Below are positions 34,210-46,555 of a DNA stretch of 64,000 bases, piece by piece. This DNA comes from Hydnum rufescens UP504 (lineage: Eukaryota; Basidiomycota; Agaricomycetes; Cantharellales; Hydnaceae). The notes beneath the pieces were generated by a model. The model searched no databases. It was given only the letters and a program-made list of their open reading frames with translations, and was not told the origin of the DNA. The stretch is from assembly GCA_014904985.1 (NCBI GenBank), contig MU128911.1, positions 319,118-383,117 of the forward strand, written 5' to 3'. The translations under genes and the position numbers were made by a program. Position 1 is the stretch's first letter; every line of letters begins with the position of its first letter.

Positions 34210-37200
34210 TTAAGAATTGTCGGAATTGCGATTGAGCGCAGATGGGTTGGGGGCTATTACATCACGATAGAATCCGACACCGGAGTCCTGAGTAAGTTCA
34301 CTAGGGGCAGGAGATGCCGGGGGCTGACCCAGCGGCGGGAGCTTGCTAGACGCCGGCTTTGGGGGCGTAGGGGTGGAGAGTTTATGAGTGCGTTTGTTGC
34401 CCATCCCAGGAGCCGGTGATGGGTTAGTACGTGCGGCCCCGGGACTACCCCATGCAGGAAGCTTTGTCGTGGTGGTATCAGAGGTTTTACGCATGGGGGG
34501 CGAATTGACAGTCGCTGGTGTTGCAGCGTGCCTCCGGCTCCCTGGCCGAGGAGACGGCGACGAAGTATCGGTTGGCTCGGGAGAACGCAATCGCGTCCCA
34601 AACTTGGCATTGGCGGTGGACTATTGACGGAACGATGAGTGCTCGGGCCACAGAAGGGATATCAAGGAACGAACATAAGAAGAAGGGACTGCATTGCCAC
34701 GCCGTGCTTGGACGGCTGATTTTGCAGCACCGGCACCCCTAGCCTTAGCAGCTGGCGTCTGGATAGTAATCTTATCAGCGCCCCAATATGAAAAGCTCAT
34801 TTTGCTCTTCCTGTCCGAGTCATCCGATTCCACGGCTGCCTCTTCTTCTTCTACTTGCCCTATGTCCTTTCTGGGAGTCGCCAAGGCGCTTCGTGTCCGG
34901 GTAATGCTATGAATAGAAGTCAACATGAGTTACTATTGCATAATATGCGAGACGCACTCTTCCATGGCTACGACACCTTCCCGGGGTTGTGCAATATCAC
35001 CGATTGTCCACGTCTCAATCTAGAGATGGAGATTGGCGAGATTTCTCATGACATCCATAAAGGATACTGACCTTGATGAACTTGTAGAGGTTCCGTGGCT
35101 TGGTGTGTAATGTCCTTCGCCCAATAGTGCTGTACTTGCCCTTGCCCTGCAACTCTGGGAGAGAATGACTCCGAGATGCGGGGCTTGATGCAAGGGGAAG
35201 AGTAGTTGTTCCAATCCTCTGGCATCGTAGGACGACGTCATTGAAGGTTACAAGCCAAATATCCTTCTTGCCACCCATGGTCGGGTTATTTGAGGTCCCA
35301 CTTGGTTGGAGCACATCGCTCAGCCGTCTAAAAGACGATTTTTGGTGCACAGTCTTTGCACTTGGAGGAGATAATGTTTGCCCGGACTTCGCGCCGTTGG
35401 GCGGTGTTGCAGGGGCAGAGGCAGATGCTGGCACAAGAGGACGCTCTTGTAAAAGCTGCCGAGAGGGTTTGGGGGCAGCAAGGGCCTATGGACGGTGGGA
35501 TATAAGTTGTGAAAGGATCTAAACCGATAAGAAATTACATACCTTGTTTTTATCCAGCCCATCAATTCGTGCTAGAACGTCACGTGTCTTATCACGCTCC
35601 TCTTTTTGGATTTTCTCGTCCTCGATGCTTCGTACGATCTTTTCGACCTCTGCAACCATGTGCAAAGTACTTTCATATTCGAAAGTCGAAGGGTCGGTGT
35701 GAAATAACAGGTTTTGGAAGAGGAGAGGGTATTTAAGTAGACGTTGAAATGGTTTTGAGAGCGAGATCGCCAGACCAGTTTCGCCTTTCCCGGCTGCAGT
35801 ATCTTCCAGTCGCTGCCCACGTCAGGACGCATCAAGAATAAGAACGAAGCAAGTACCACAAACTACGTATTACTCACTTTGAGGACTGTGCTAACCTGCA
35901 TCCAGTCGGCTACGTCCTGTTTTTTCGGCTTCTTGGCTAGGCTCACACTAGACAACGCATTGTCTACTTGTTCAAGGGCCCGCTCCAAGTGTAAGACGTA
36001 TGTAGCATATCCCCGGAGAATGTGTGACTGAGGAATAGTTAGCAGAAAGATCGATCGTCTTCAATATGATCCAACCACTCACATTAGATACAAAAACATC
36101 GGCAAGTGATCGCACGAGTGGATATTGTTCCTCATATCGTTTCTTCAATCCTTCGCTAAGCGTGATGTGCCCTTTCAGAATGCTAGCCTCGAGAACTTCG
36201 AGACACCGTCGCAGATCCTCAGGAAGGAGGTGGGGAGTAAGACCTGAACCTGGGTTCGGATTCAATGGCGCATCATTAGGAAGGGTCATACTGCTTGACC
36301 CCTTCTTCAAAGCCTTCTTACTCCGTCCCGCAGACATGAATGCCGACGCTTGGTGATCACCATCGTAACCCAAAATAATAGACTGCCGGCCAAGTGATGT
36401 TGTAGATGCCTGTGGATTGGGACGAGGGGGTGGAGGCAGAGAATGATGGGAACGAGAGGGGAAAGGAAGGTTCTTGCCCAAGCTTCGAAGTACGCTAGTT
36501 CCATAGGGAGAGTTCTTGGAAGATGCACCTCTGACAGGGAGCTTGTTTTTTCCTGGGGCATAGCCACGTCCAATCTGGTCCTCCTCCTCATCCGACACAA
36601 CCGATTCCCCATCTGCTGGTATTGTTGGGGTTCGTGAACCACTCGGAGGTTGTGACGGAGGATTCATTGGCGCTTGTTGACGGAGAATAGGATTGGTGCT
36701 CAGAAAGCGTGAGGCAATAGGGAGGTTGTCTAGAGATTCGACTGGGGGTGATTCCGAGCGGAAGTAGTATTCATCCGCGGGGTCTGCGAGGGTGGGAGCA
36801 CCGAGGGGCACTGAGGAGAAAGGGTGAAGCAAAGGGTCGATAAATGTCTCTTTCAGTTTTAGTAGCTCTATTACATATCTTTATTGTAATCCGGGCATCA
36901 GAAATTTAGATAAGACGTCAACAGCGAAAACTCACCTGTCCTCGCTTGCGACAATTTCCCAAAGGACTTCCTGGCGAGTGCGCTCACGGGGACCCAAATT
37001 AGTTACGAGGTCTTCCTCTGCAGCCTCGCTCCAGCTCGCTGCGGCTTGTATTCCAGTCCGGTTGGTGAGATACGACATGGGGGTGCTAGAGCGAAACGAG
37101 TTGGCTTCACTGGCAACGAGTGCAGAGGCAGCGTATGGCCGAGGTGTTAACGGTTGTGCAGTGCCCGGGGAAGGTTTGAAGAATCCTGTTTTCTGAATAT

Positions 37201-37807
37201 CGACAGAAGAAGGGGCTTTGTTGGGGTGGGCGTTGGAAGAGGGAGCACGCGGCGTTTCGGAAGTTGAACGAGGGGTGCCGGGTGCACTTACGGATCGGGT
37301 CGTGGCTTGGGTGCTTGGGGGAGGAGATCGGACGCTGGATCCACGTGCAGCAGGCGTGCCTGATCCCTCTGTTGTATCACTGCTAAAATGGCGTGCGAGG
37401 GTCGTGGAAGGGGTAGGTGGGGGGGAGACAAACGCTACTTTTTTGGACACAGTCGCGTCTGCTGCCCCATTACTGTTCGTCTCTATTTCTGGGCGAGCGC
37501 GTGCAAATGGGGCGTGCCTAGAGTCTGCAGTGTCCAGCCTTGCGAGGGGTGGAGGCGAATGCACATCGTTATCCACTGCGGGGAGTGGGTCAGGGTAGAG
37601 GGGGGAACCAGTCAACATAGGATCGAAACCTTGATCCTCCGAGTCGAATATTACTGGAGGAAGTTCCCGGGCATTCAAGTCGGGGGTGCCGGGCATCGAG
37701 GAACTCCCATCAAGTGGCAGAGGGGGCTGCGCCTTTTCTCGCAGGCTGTGAGTCTCATTGTCCTTGTCTTTCTTGCCATGGCGCATACGACTGAACAAGG
37801 CCTTCAT
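34210..37807 (-). CDS. Rho guanine nucleotide exchange factor (DH domain, PH-like tail)
   Basis: Activates Rho-family GTPases for polarity and wall growth; the target GTPase is unknown. Eight exons: 36936-37807, 36083-36878, 35878-36027, 35543-35812, 35072-35485, 34958-35019, 34675-34906, 34210-34620; 1068 aa. The first 280 residues are Ser/Pro-rich. The DH domain starts at RQEVLWEIVASEDRYVIELL. A Ser/Pro-rich insert of roughly 180 residues interrupts it, and it resumes at LRRCLEVLEASILKGHITLSEGL and continues to LSKPFQRLLKYPLLFQNLL and VEKIV. A PH-like unit (KKDIWLVTFNDVVLRC, RNLYKFIKIETWTIGD) and a basic, Ser/Pro-rich tail follow. An upstream in-frame stop before the ATG at 37807 is preceded by a possible acceptor, so a further 5' exon is possible. 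Confidence 0.85.
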
Positions 37808-38098
37808 CGCGTGTTTGCCAAGCCACAGAACAAAATATGGCTAGAGAAAGAGCGAGAGGGATGTTCTGCACTCCACAAAACACAGCAGATGTGCGCTGCG
37901 CTGGAAGATGAGGCAGCCGCTTGAGGACTGGAGTGAAAGCAGTGATTCGGCGTCGAATACCTCGAGGCTCAGGGACTTGCCGGATCTTCCCTTTTGAGGA
38001 ATGACGGATTTTGGTGGGATCACAGATGGCGATAAAATTATTCATGTATACAAAGGCGAATGAAATAGGTAAGAAAAATAAAAGCAGGTCGTGTTTCT

Positions 38099-38933
38099 TC
38101 ATCCTTCCAGGCGACCCATTTCGACCACAAGCTCTAGCGCCCGTTCCACCTCCCCGATAAGCCGTGGGGCCCGCTACTTACAAGTAATTTGTTAGCGTGA
38201 ACTAGCGTAGCAGACGCATACACATACAGCGCGAATATCTTGTCCTTGCACCATCGTTTCGTGGTGTGTGTGGATTACCTCCTCAAGGCGAGGGATATTA
38301 GCTACAAAGCAATCAGCACAAAACGATCAGCATCGATTAGGCCTGCAATTACGCAAGAACCAACGGGGATAATTGTAGTCTTCTTCATCCCCAACCAATG
38401 TTGGCAATTGATATTCGGCAGTACGTTCAGACTGAAGCACTTCCTCGGTAATTTCCCGCAGCTTTTGTGGTCCATTGCGTCGAAGTTCGGCAAGTCTCCC
38501 ATCCCACGCATGGCGTTCATGATCCAATGCCCACACGTTTAGATTGAGGCGCTCGTCAAAAGGCTCCATATCTAAGGGAAGCAGCGATACAAATATTGGG
38601 CCCTTGAGTTGAAGCGTCATATCTACCTTGTTCATCAGGCGCCTCATCCGGATTCACGCCATTCACGCGTATATTGCTTCTGGCCAGACCAAACGTCGCA
38701 TCCCGCCACTTAAATCCGTGTTCAACGCGTCACCGAATCCCAGATCAATAAACTTTCCGTACCACAAACAGGTGCTGTCGAAGGGCTTCTCGAACAGCCC
38801 CTGACGCATTGGGGCCGAGCTGAGCATCAAGAACGACGTCTATGGCATCAGCGAAATTCCTCTTGATTTGTTCCCAATCTTCATGGGTGCCAATTTCAAT
38901 CAAGGAAGACTCTTCGCGTGATGGTGAATCCAT
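38099..38933 (-). CDS. NSL1: Kinetochore MIND/Mis12 complex subunit Nsl1/Mis14
   Basis: Part of the four-protein complex linking the inner kinetochore to Ndc80 and Spc105. Five exons: 38754-38933, 38627-38708, 38365-38571, 38228-38301, 38099-38173; 205 aa, in phase. Features: a helical N-terminus (DWEQIKRNFADAIDVVLDA), WRDATFGLARSNIRVNG, EPFDERLNLNVWALDHERHAWD, a long charged helix (LAELRRNGPQKLREITEEVL) and a C-terminal helix LIGEVERALELVVEMG. These follow the order seen in fungal Nsl1 proteins as I recall them, but sequence conservation in the family is weak. It lies upstream of the RhoGEF on the same strand with 291 bp between them, and 78 bp from the divergent CtIP start. Confidence 0.68.
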
Positions 38934-39011
38934 CGGAACAGCCTAAAGCAACGAGAACAACAATAGCAAATATCAAACGCGCTTCGATTTCGGCGTCTTG
39001 CTAAGCAGACG

Positions 39012-42000
39012 ATGGAGTGTGACTATGGAGACGGTGAGTGGGGACTCTGGATTTGGTCTTGACAACCTTTGACATGAAATAGATGATGGTCTTGTCAAAC
39101 AGGTACGCAACGTCGCTATGATTAGCACATGCCCTCCGTTTATCCTACTCCCAGTTGAACCGGATGAAGCAATGGAACAGCCAGCTCAACAGGGAGAAAT
39201 TTGACTTGGAGCATCGTGTTCGCAATCTTATTACGCAACTGGGCTATCGCTCCCTGGAACACGCCGAAGAAAGCCAACGGGAGGAGTCCCAAGCCCAAAC
39301 TGGAGCTGGGCCTAACTCGGAATCAGCATTGCAGGCGCGGTTTAATACAGCACTCGCGAAGATCGAGGCTCTTGAGGGTGCGGCTACTTCATCATTCCAT
39401 CGACATAAGCGCGAACTCGACTTGCTCGAAAGGGACGTGAAAAGGCTGTTAAACGAAAAAACGGCCCTAGAACAGAGAACTGCCACGGCAGACTCCCTTC
39501 TAGTTTACACAAAGGAGGAGGCGCAACGAATGCGGGAAGAGTTTGACGAAAGACTAGCCATCAAAGAAGACATCCTCAGTGAACTTCGAAGCAAAATGCC
39601 TCTGGCTCCCTCCAACCCTCCTGAAGCACCATCCAGAAGCAAGGAGAACGGATTACCGATGGAAATAGAGTGCGCCCTTTTATGTTTCGATAGCATTCTT
39701 GCATTGACATACCGGCATGGAGTACGCCTTTGCTCCCCGGCACAGAATCAGATCTACCCAAAGTACTCCACCGATTAGAATTCCACCATAAAGAACTCAA
39801 GACAAAGTACGATGTTCTATTAGACGAAAAGCGAGCTCTTGCGCGGCGGTTCTCCAACCACATCAAGCAATGGAAGCGGTTCAAAGTTTGGTATCATACC
39901 AAGTACGACGTAGGCGATATAGATGTTTCCCAACTGTCCACTTCAGCCAAAAAGGAGCATTACAGACGCCTACGGGATACACATGATGAACAGGGCCGAA
40001 CACTCCCGATTATTGTGACGGATTTGATCCACTCTGCTGAAACGGACCTCTCAAGTTCCCTCCTAAATACCACCTCCATCCCCTCCTACCGAGCCTAATT
40101 CGTCTACGACGACGACGAGGCCTATTGACGATGTTTCGCCCGAACCACCCCGTCCTGCTTCCCGCACGTTACAGCCTTCATGCGAACCCCAATCCCCCAT
40201 TCAGCCACCAATGCGTTCGTTCGATTTTGATTTTGACTCACTTTTACCCCAACCCCGAGGTTATCCACTGAATGGCCATCATCCGACCGAATCAAGCATA
40301 GACTCGACATCGCGTGTTGTTCCAGCTCTGTCCATCAAGACTGCCCCAGATGACCTGATAATTACCTCCACGGAAGCTTCTTCAAGTGTGACTCAAGTAC
40401 ATGAAGCCCCTTCGTCCTTATCGAAATCTACTGTTGAGAGAAAAAATATGTACGCCACAACCGTACTCCTTTTGTCCGCGACACCGTGAATTCACACCCC
40501 TGTATCCCCACTCCAATCTGCGTGTTGAATCCCTTCAAAGCGCATCGGCACAATCTCCGCCTCGGCATCAGTCTCACCATCTGACGCAATCACTGCAACA
40601 CGCCCAACGACACCGAAGATCTCCACCCCGAATGCATTTCCCTCTGATCTCACTACTGAACCCGAGCACAAAGGTGAGATGTGCAGCATATACACTTCCT
40701 TCCTGTTAGACTTGACCTATCCATGGGCATCTACAGGCGATGCCTACATAGGTACTCTCAAAGGTCGCCTCGGACTTCTAAGTATCGAAGCAACCTCACC
40801 TCTCTAACGCCGAAGACCCGTTCTGAGCTTCCTGCGAATCTAAAGCGACCTCGTGCTAACGAGCCTATTTCTGAGCCTCGCCCCGCACGGAAGAGACGAA
40901 TCTCCAAAAGTGTCTTGAATGATTCTACCGCCGACGGTGAAAATTGCCTGGAGACAGACACAGAGGAACCAACCGGTCGTCCCTCCAACATCATAGTAAG
41001 AACGATGAAGAACGATTCTCGTACCAGGCTAGATATCGAGCGTTCTCATTCTTCGCCTCCTGATTCACCTCATCGGGCCTCCAAAACGAGATCGATCGAA
41101 GAACGTGTAACCCCTCTTCGCGCGAAGCTACCTCCGACGGGATTGGTTTAGGGAAGGATAATTCCTTTGCAAGACCTTCAAGACCCGAGGCACAGATTAT
41201 GACGAAGGAGGAGAGGGAAGCCCATTTCAAGCAGTTGCGCAGCAAGCCCTATGCTGAATACAAAAAGGCATACGAGGCGTATAAAGGACATGGACGCTAT
41301 GGACAGCTCCCCACAGGGTATGTCATATTATCAGGTTGGCTGTCTCCCGGAAGATTGTTGATCTTCACTTACAGAGAGGACGAGGACGATGACATCAACT
41401 CAGCATACGAACTTGACGAGGCCCGAAATGATGGTATGAGCGGTCCTTTCGATGAAGTAGTACGGAACAAAGAAGCTCGACAGCGATTGCATGGTATCGA
41501 TTGCTCTTGCTGCAAGGCAGTGGGTGCAATCGCGATTGATCCGGAATCTATAGGGTTTTAATGCTTTGCTCTTTGACCAGTATTATGAAGCAGTTGGCCC
41601 TCTGCCGCCACGTCTGAAAGCTCCACTCTGGAAATCCCCCACTCCAGGACAGTCTCAGCCTCAAGCTCGGAGGCATCTATCTGCATCCCCCGTGACTCCG
41701 TCCAAAAGCCGCACCAAGGCTATAGAAGACCATCGCCAACATATATCAAGGCATCGACATAAATGGATACCCCCTGCGACACCTCCAGATTATTGGTAAG
41801 ATTGATGGACAAACCAGTTCTCAGCTTTAGGTAACCCATGCCTGGATTTAGGAAAATTGGGTTTCCTGATACACAGCAGACAAAGGACATCAACCAACGC
41901 GCTCGTGAGATTAGAGCTGCGAAAATGAAGCGTGTAGAAGAGATTCCAGGCAAGTTTCTCTCTGGTTCGTGTGGTCGCGAAATGCTGAGCTTAATTCGCT

Positions 42001-42047
42001 GGCCCGAATGCAGCAAGGCCGATGGCAGATACAGAAAGAAGCAATGA
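39012..42047 (+). CDS. CTP1: DNA end-resection factor Sae2/Ctp1/CtIP
   Basis: Cofactor of the Mre11-Rad50-Nbs1 nuclease that starts 5' resection at double-strand breaks. The N-terminal exons 39012-39033, 39083-39102, 39155-39669 and 39723 onward encode a long coiled coil (MKQWNSQLNREKFDLEHRV...). A Ser/Pro-rich middle and the diagnostic C-terminal domain follow: FDEVVRNKEARQRLHGIDCSCC (exon 41375-41519), YYEAVGPLPPRLKAPLW through RHRHKWIPPATPPDYW (41581-41795) and KIGFPDTQQTKDINQRA (41852-42047). CxxC and the RHR block are the family hallmarks. The middle needs three single-base corrections: C-run 40080-40083 (one extra), A-run 40441-40446 (one missing) and near 41131 (one missing). The junction around 40676-40752 and the last 30 residues are uncertain. 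Confidence 0.8.
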
Positions 42048-43026
42048 GATTATGAAGTATTTGACATGAAGTCGTACTCACCATAAGTTCTATGAAAGAA
42101 CTCTTCGTGCCGTTACGCCGGAGCTAACTAATAAACCATGGGCCTGTAATTCGTGGGAGCAGGGCGATGACAATAAACCTTTGAATGTCTGTGGCTCTCA
42201 AATTGCAAAGCTATTGGTGGGCATTACGACAAGCCCCGAACCGGACAATTAGAAGGTATCTCGACATTTCACTCAACCTGGTGATCTGTACGCTCTTTCG
42301 TTGCTCGCCTGTTTTCTTTTGGCGCCTCCCGTAATTCTTCTGTTTCTCCTTGCCCCAACAACCCTCCCGGTGCTGCTTAAAACTAACACCCAGGCTGGGA
42401 CAATGATGTGACAGTTCGTGGACCTATGAGCAATACAACTGCAGTATAGTACAGTATTGTTACGAACCCAATCGATTGCTTGCTTCCCAGGGTTTGCTTA
42501 ATGAAATAATCATAGGAAGGATCATTAAACCCTGTCACTTCGCATATCAAATTGTGAACGATAAGGCGGCCCTATGCCTCTCAAGGCGAGACTAGAATGA
42601 GCGGAATCACCATCACTCAGATGCATATATCCTTACCATTAGCTGGGCTGCTGGGGCCACGATGAGGAATGGCACAAGCGCATCACTGAAACACATTTAG
42701 CGATATGGTTTCCGAGAGCTATCTCCTAATGAGCTGGGAGGCACTAAGACCTGAGGATGCAGTCGTGCTGAGGGCAGTACTGAACGAGGTCCCGCGTGGA
42801 TGAGATCCAAGCCTCTGCAGTATGTCCAGCATTTTGAGAAAAATTCAGGCCAGAGTCTAGTTATTTTTTTCTGCTTTTCGTGGATTACATTAAGCTCGCA
42901 AAGGTAGTCCAAGTAGCTGCCTATTTAGTATGCGTATTAATTCCAGCCCTGGTGGTGAGTCCGAATTAGATAAGCGTCTTTTTACAGATTCAACGCCAAA
43001 AGCTCCAGCACATTATCTATCTTGCC
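42048..43026. other. Intergenic region, 1 kb
   Basis: AT-rich sequence between CtIP and Gid4. A frame at 42697-42912 (minus) has no supporting features. Nothing else recognised. Confidence 0.5.
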
Positions 43027-44407
43027 ATGAGGCCCGAGCAACTTGTGCGAGAGCCGCAGACGGTTAATGCGGATGGCAGCCATCAGACGCAGGCTGCTAA
43101 AACATGTCCCGTCTGTCTCGCCCCAAATGCCCTTCCTCCCTTCCTCGACGCTTCATGTCTATGCTCTGAGCACTCACGTGCACCTTTGCAACGACGTCTA
43201 GACTTCCCAGCAGCTCGGGAAACATTAAAGGCTGTCGAGATCCCCCGCGACCCCACATTAGCCCCATCCTCCGAAAATCCTAGACCCATCGAATCAGGGG
43301 AGCGACAAGGCATAAATATCCCCCAACCACGGTATCGATTAGAGTCGGGCTCTGGGCGTTCTAACTCAGAGCACGACCTTTCGGATCTTCACATACCTCA
43401 ATCTTCACCTTCCTCTTCACCCCCCACTTCGCCCCGCTCCGAGCGTGGCCATTCTCCGTCGTTTTCCGGTTCACCCCCGGAGCGTGGATGGGTCCCCCGG
43501 CCGCCAGCTGTCCCAACGTCTCCAGAATCGTTCGTCGAGGAAAGCCCTTATACAGACATCACACGATTACGAGTGAAGTCTGAGGGTCGTGGAGGTAATT
43601 GATCTCATCAAACTATCACTCAAGAGTTTCGATCGACAATACTGAATACTTGGACCCAATACATTAGCTCTGTATCCTGGTTCCGTCTTCAGTGGAAGCC
43701 AACGAAGTGGAGCAAACAGTTACGACGTGACGGTCACCATCGTTGTCAGTCTCCTGTGGCCTGCAACTTGCACAATCCGCTGAATCTAACGAGCCCACTC
43801 CTCTCACAGGATGTGGACCTTTCGTCTTCCGTACTATGCGGGTATCTCAGGATCCAAAACCTAACAGACGATTACCCCGAGCTCACAACCTATTTCGACG
43901 CTGAAATCATTGGTTCCCGCTTTGGTTTTATCACTGCAGACGAGTGGGGGGCCAGCGAAGCGGAGGATCTGAAGCACTGGGGCCGTTTCCCCGCATTTCG
44001 GCCCCTCAAGGGCGAACTCCGGAAACCACACCTGACGATCCGTGACAGGGATCGCGGTGTGGTCTTCATGCGCTGGAAAGAGCGTTTTCTCGTTCCGAAC
44101 CACAAAACCAAGGAAATCAATGGTGCAAGGTATATTGACAGCCTCTATCCATTAAGCGTCTCCTGACATGCTTCTTTTAGCTTTGCCGGATTCTATTACG
44201 TTGCAGTGACAGATGCAGCGGAAGAGGCAAGTGCAAGTATGACAGGTTACTATTTCCACCCACACTCTGAGCCGTAAGTATCCATGTATTCTCTGGTGTA
44301 TTCTTTCTTTAACCTGAATTGGGTTGGCCTTTTGATTTATCAGATACCAGCAACTCACCCTACGACACATTCCCAACCGCATGACTTCATCCTTCGAGTT
44401 CTGTTAA
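43027..44407 (+). CDS. GID4: GID E3 ligase substrate receptor Gid4/Vid24
   Basis: Recognises Pro/N-degrons of gluconeogenic enzymes for the GID/CTLH ubiquitin ligase. Five exons: 43027-43594, 43668-43744, 43810-44129, 44181-44273, 44344-44407; 373 aa, in phase. The first 190 residues are disordered and Ser/Pro-rich. The beta-barrel begins at LYPGSVFSGSQRSG and contains YDVTVTIVDVDL, LCGYLRIQNLTDDYPELTTY, FDAEIIG, FITADEWGASEAEDLKHWGRF and FLVPNHKTKEINGASFAGFYY. It ends RHIPNRMTSSFEFC, the standard C-terminus. The start is the first ATG of exon 1; a CPVC pair near residue 29 could be structural. No damage. Confidence 0.94.
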
Positions 44408-45028
44408 GGGATCGCTAGGTGGCGCCACACCCGTGGAAATGTGTTAGCCCCTCCCCTCCGATCGCTTCACTTAGTAATAGTCCCCCTCCTCCCTCCCCCT
44501 GATTCGAGTTGCTCGCATTGATCCCTCTGTGTTCCTTCCTTGGATTCTGATCCCCTATCTCTTGTTGTGTTTAGCTTGTCCCACTGTATTCGTCGAATAC
44601 TAAACTAGTTCCCTGACCTCTCACTATTTGCGAGTGAATTCATGAAAGTTAGTGGTTGCTTCCAGATCGTCATGGGTGAATATGCGGCAATCCTATACAG
44701 GTGCTCACCGTATCAAGTCGTCAGACCAAATATTTCTTTTAGTCGACATACTTATGTGAGGGGTCTCCGCCCTCGTGCGCTGGACGTTGTCTTAATTAAG
44801 TAGTCTTCCAACTCAGACTGGTTCAAATCGGTGCCACACGGACTCATCACACGAGGGGAGAGTACGAGTCGGTTTTATAGTACAAGAACTACAGAACAGG
44901 AGCTTTGACTACTCTTTCCAGTGCCACAGGCAAACAAGGTAAAATATATCATGGAATCATAGAATCGCGGAACAGGCAGAATGGAAGAGAGCGGGGTCTC
45001 CAGGGACTCAACCGGTTGCACAGGCGAA
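44408..45028. other. Convergent 3' intergenic region
   Basis: About 0.6 kb between the stops of Gid4 (plus) and the membrane protein (minus). No open frame of interest, repeat or RNA gene recognised. Confidence 0.5.
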
Positions 45029-46555
45029 TTAGGCCTTGACATCGAGAAGAGAATCGGTTTCACTGGGCTGGGCAGCACCATCAATACTCTTGAGAGCCTC
45101 CCTCTCGGAGAACACAATCCAATGCTCGGAATATGTCCACAGCTCGTGTCCATCCCCGCGCACCTTGGAAGCGATAGCCACGACCGAGGGAACAGCGACC
45201 AGAGCCCACAATTGGGGAGGCACTTCAGCAAATATGCTGAAGACCAGTCGAGTCGAGGAGGGAATGTCAGTGGAAGTGTAAAGATATTGGAATTGAGGGA
45301 GAGTAAGAAGGAGTGAAGGAACATGCACAAGGAAAAAGGTGGCAAGAGATAGGTGGAAAAGGGGGGCAGAAAATGAGGGGTTTGTGCGGGGAATCGTGAC
45401 TGTACGGAGTTCGGCATCCACCACAGGAACTGCTTTGGATTCGTCCTGGGGAAGTCCTAGATATTCGGACGTGCGGGAATACTCGTAACGCAAGACGATT
45501 CCAATAACGGCACCTGGTACACAAATGTAAGACAAATGAACACAACAAGCTGGTATTGCGAGGGTAACTCACCGACGACGACATTTACAAAGTGAATAGT
45601 AATCAGACTTAGCTGATCAAAGTCATCTGCGACGTCGCCGAGGTAATTGGACGAAGTGTTATCGGGAGCAGTGTCACGACTGTATCGGACGAGTAGGAAG
45701 ACGAGAACAGCGGTCAAGGAGATCCACAACATGGCGAAGGACGCGACTGTAAGAATTGCACCTCGCACCGACATCCAACCCTTGCGAGAATGGATGGCGG
45801 GTTTGGAGGTTAGACGATAGATAAGACCGGCGACAGCGACGGCAAACACGCCATCATTCAACTTGCGTAGGGCGGTACAAACTGCAAGAACGAGTGCGGG
45901 GATTTGAATGAGCAAAGCCCTCTTTCTGTGAGCCTTAATAGTCCGAATGCTGGGAAAGGCCACCCCTGAGGCAAATAAATAAAATCAAGGCCAAGAGATC
46001 CATCTGAAGACCAGCCTCACTTCTTCCAAGGATCCTAGAAACAGTCTTATCACAGAATACCGAGATCACGGGCTGAAGGGCGGATTAGAATGAGTCATTC
46101 TGTAAACCGCCAGGAATACGAGACGCTTACGGCGGAAAACCCAGCCCACAGCATGAGCGTTGCAATGGTGACGATTCCCCATCGAGTCCCTTTGACAGAC
46201 CCAGTTACAACCGCGTAGGCAAAAGCGACTTCGAGAGCGAAAAACGTGGCAGCGACGAAGCCAAAGGCGACCCTGGCACACTTGGAGGAACAACGGGACC
46301 CCTGGTCTTTGGCCTCGACAGCGTTATCGTACGCTTGGAGAGCACGCCACACCTGGGTACAACAGACACGTCAGCCTCGGAGTTGTAATTTGTATAGGGG
46401 ACCGCCTTCACCCTCAGAGACGCATACGCCCCAAAATAGATAGCGATGGTGGCTGCAAATGCACTGGTGTAGATATTTTTCAAGTCAATGCGTGGCTGGG
46501 GCGCTGGCTCCGAGTCGGAGAGGCTGGCAATTGCACGACGAGCGACACTGATCAT
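45029..46555 (-). CDS. Polytopic membrane protein of unknown function
   Basis: Five exons: 46412-46555, 46131-46352, 46021-46072, 45573-45965, 45029-45513; 431 aa, all phases agree. I count about nine or ten hydrophobic spans (for example IYTSAFAATIAIYFGAYASL, VAFGFVAATFFALEVAFAYAV, ALLIQIPALVLAVCTAL, FHLSLATFFLVHVPSLLL, LWALVAVPSVVAIA). The layout of the last third (a span ending in RYEYSR, then PPQLWALVAVP followed by KVRGDGHELW) loosely recalls signal peptide peptidase (QPALLYLVP, RGEL), but the catalytic YD and GLGD aspartates are absent. I therefore do not assign a function. The tail SETDSLLDVKA is cytosolic-looking. Confidence 0.75.
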
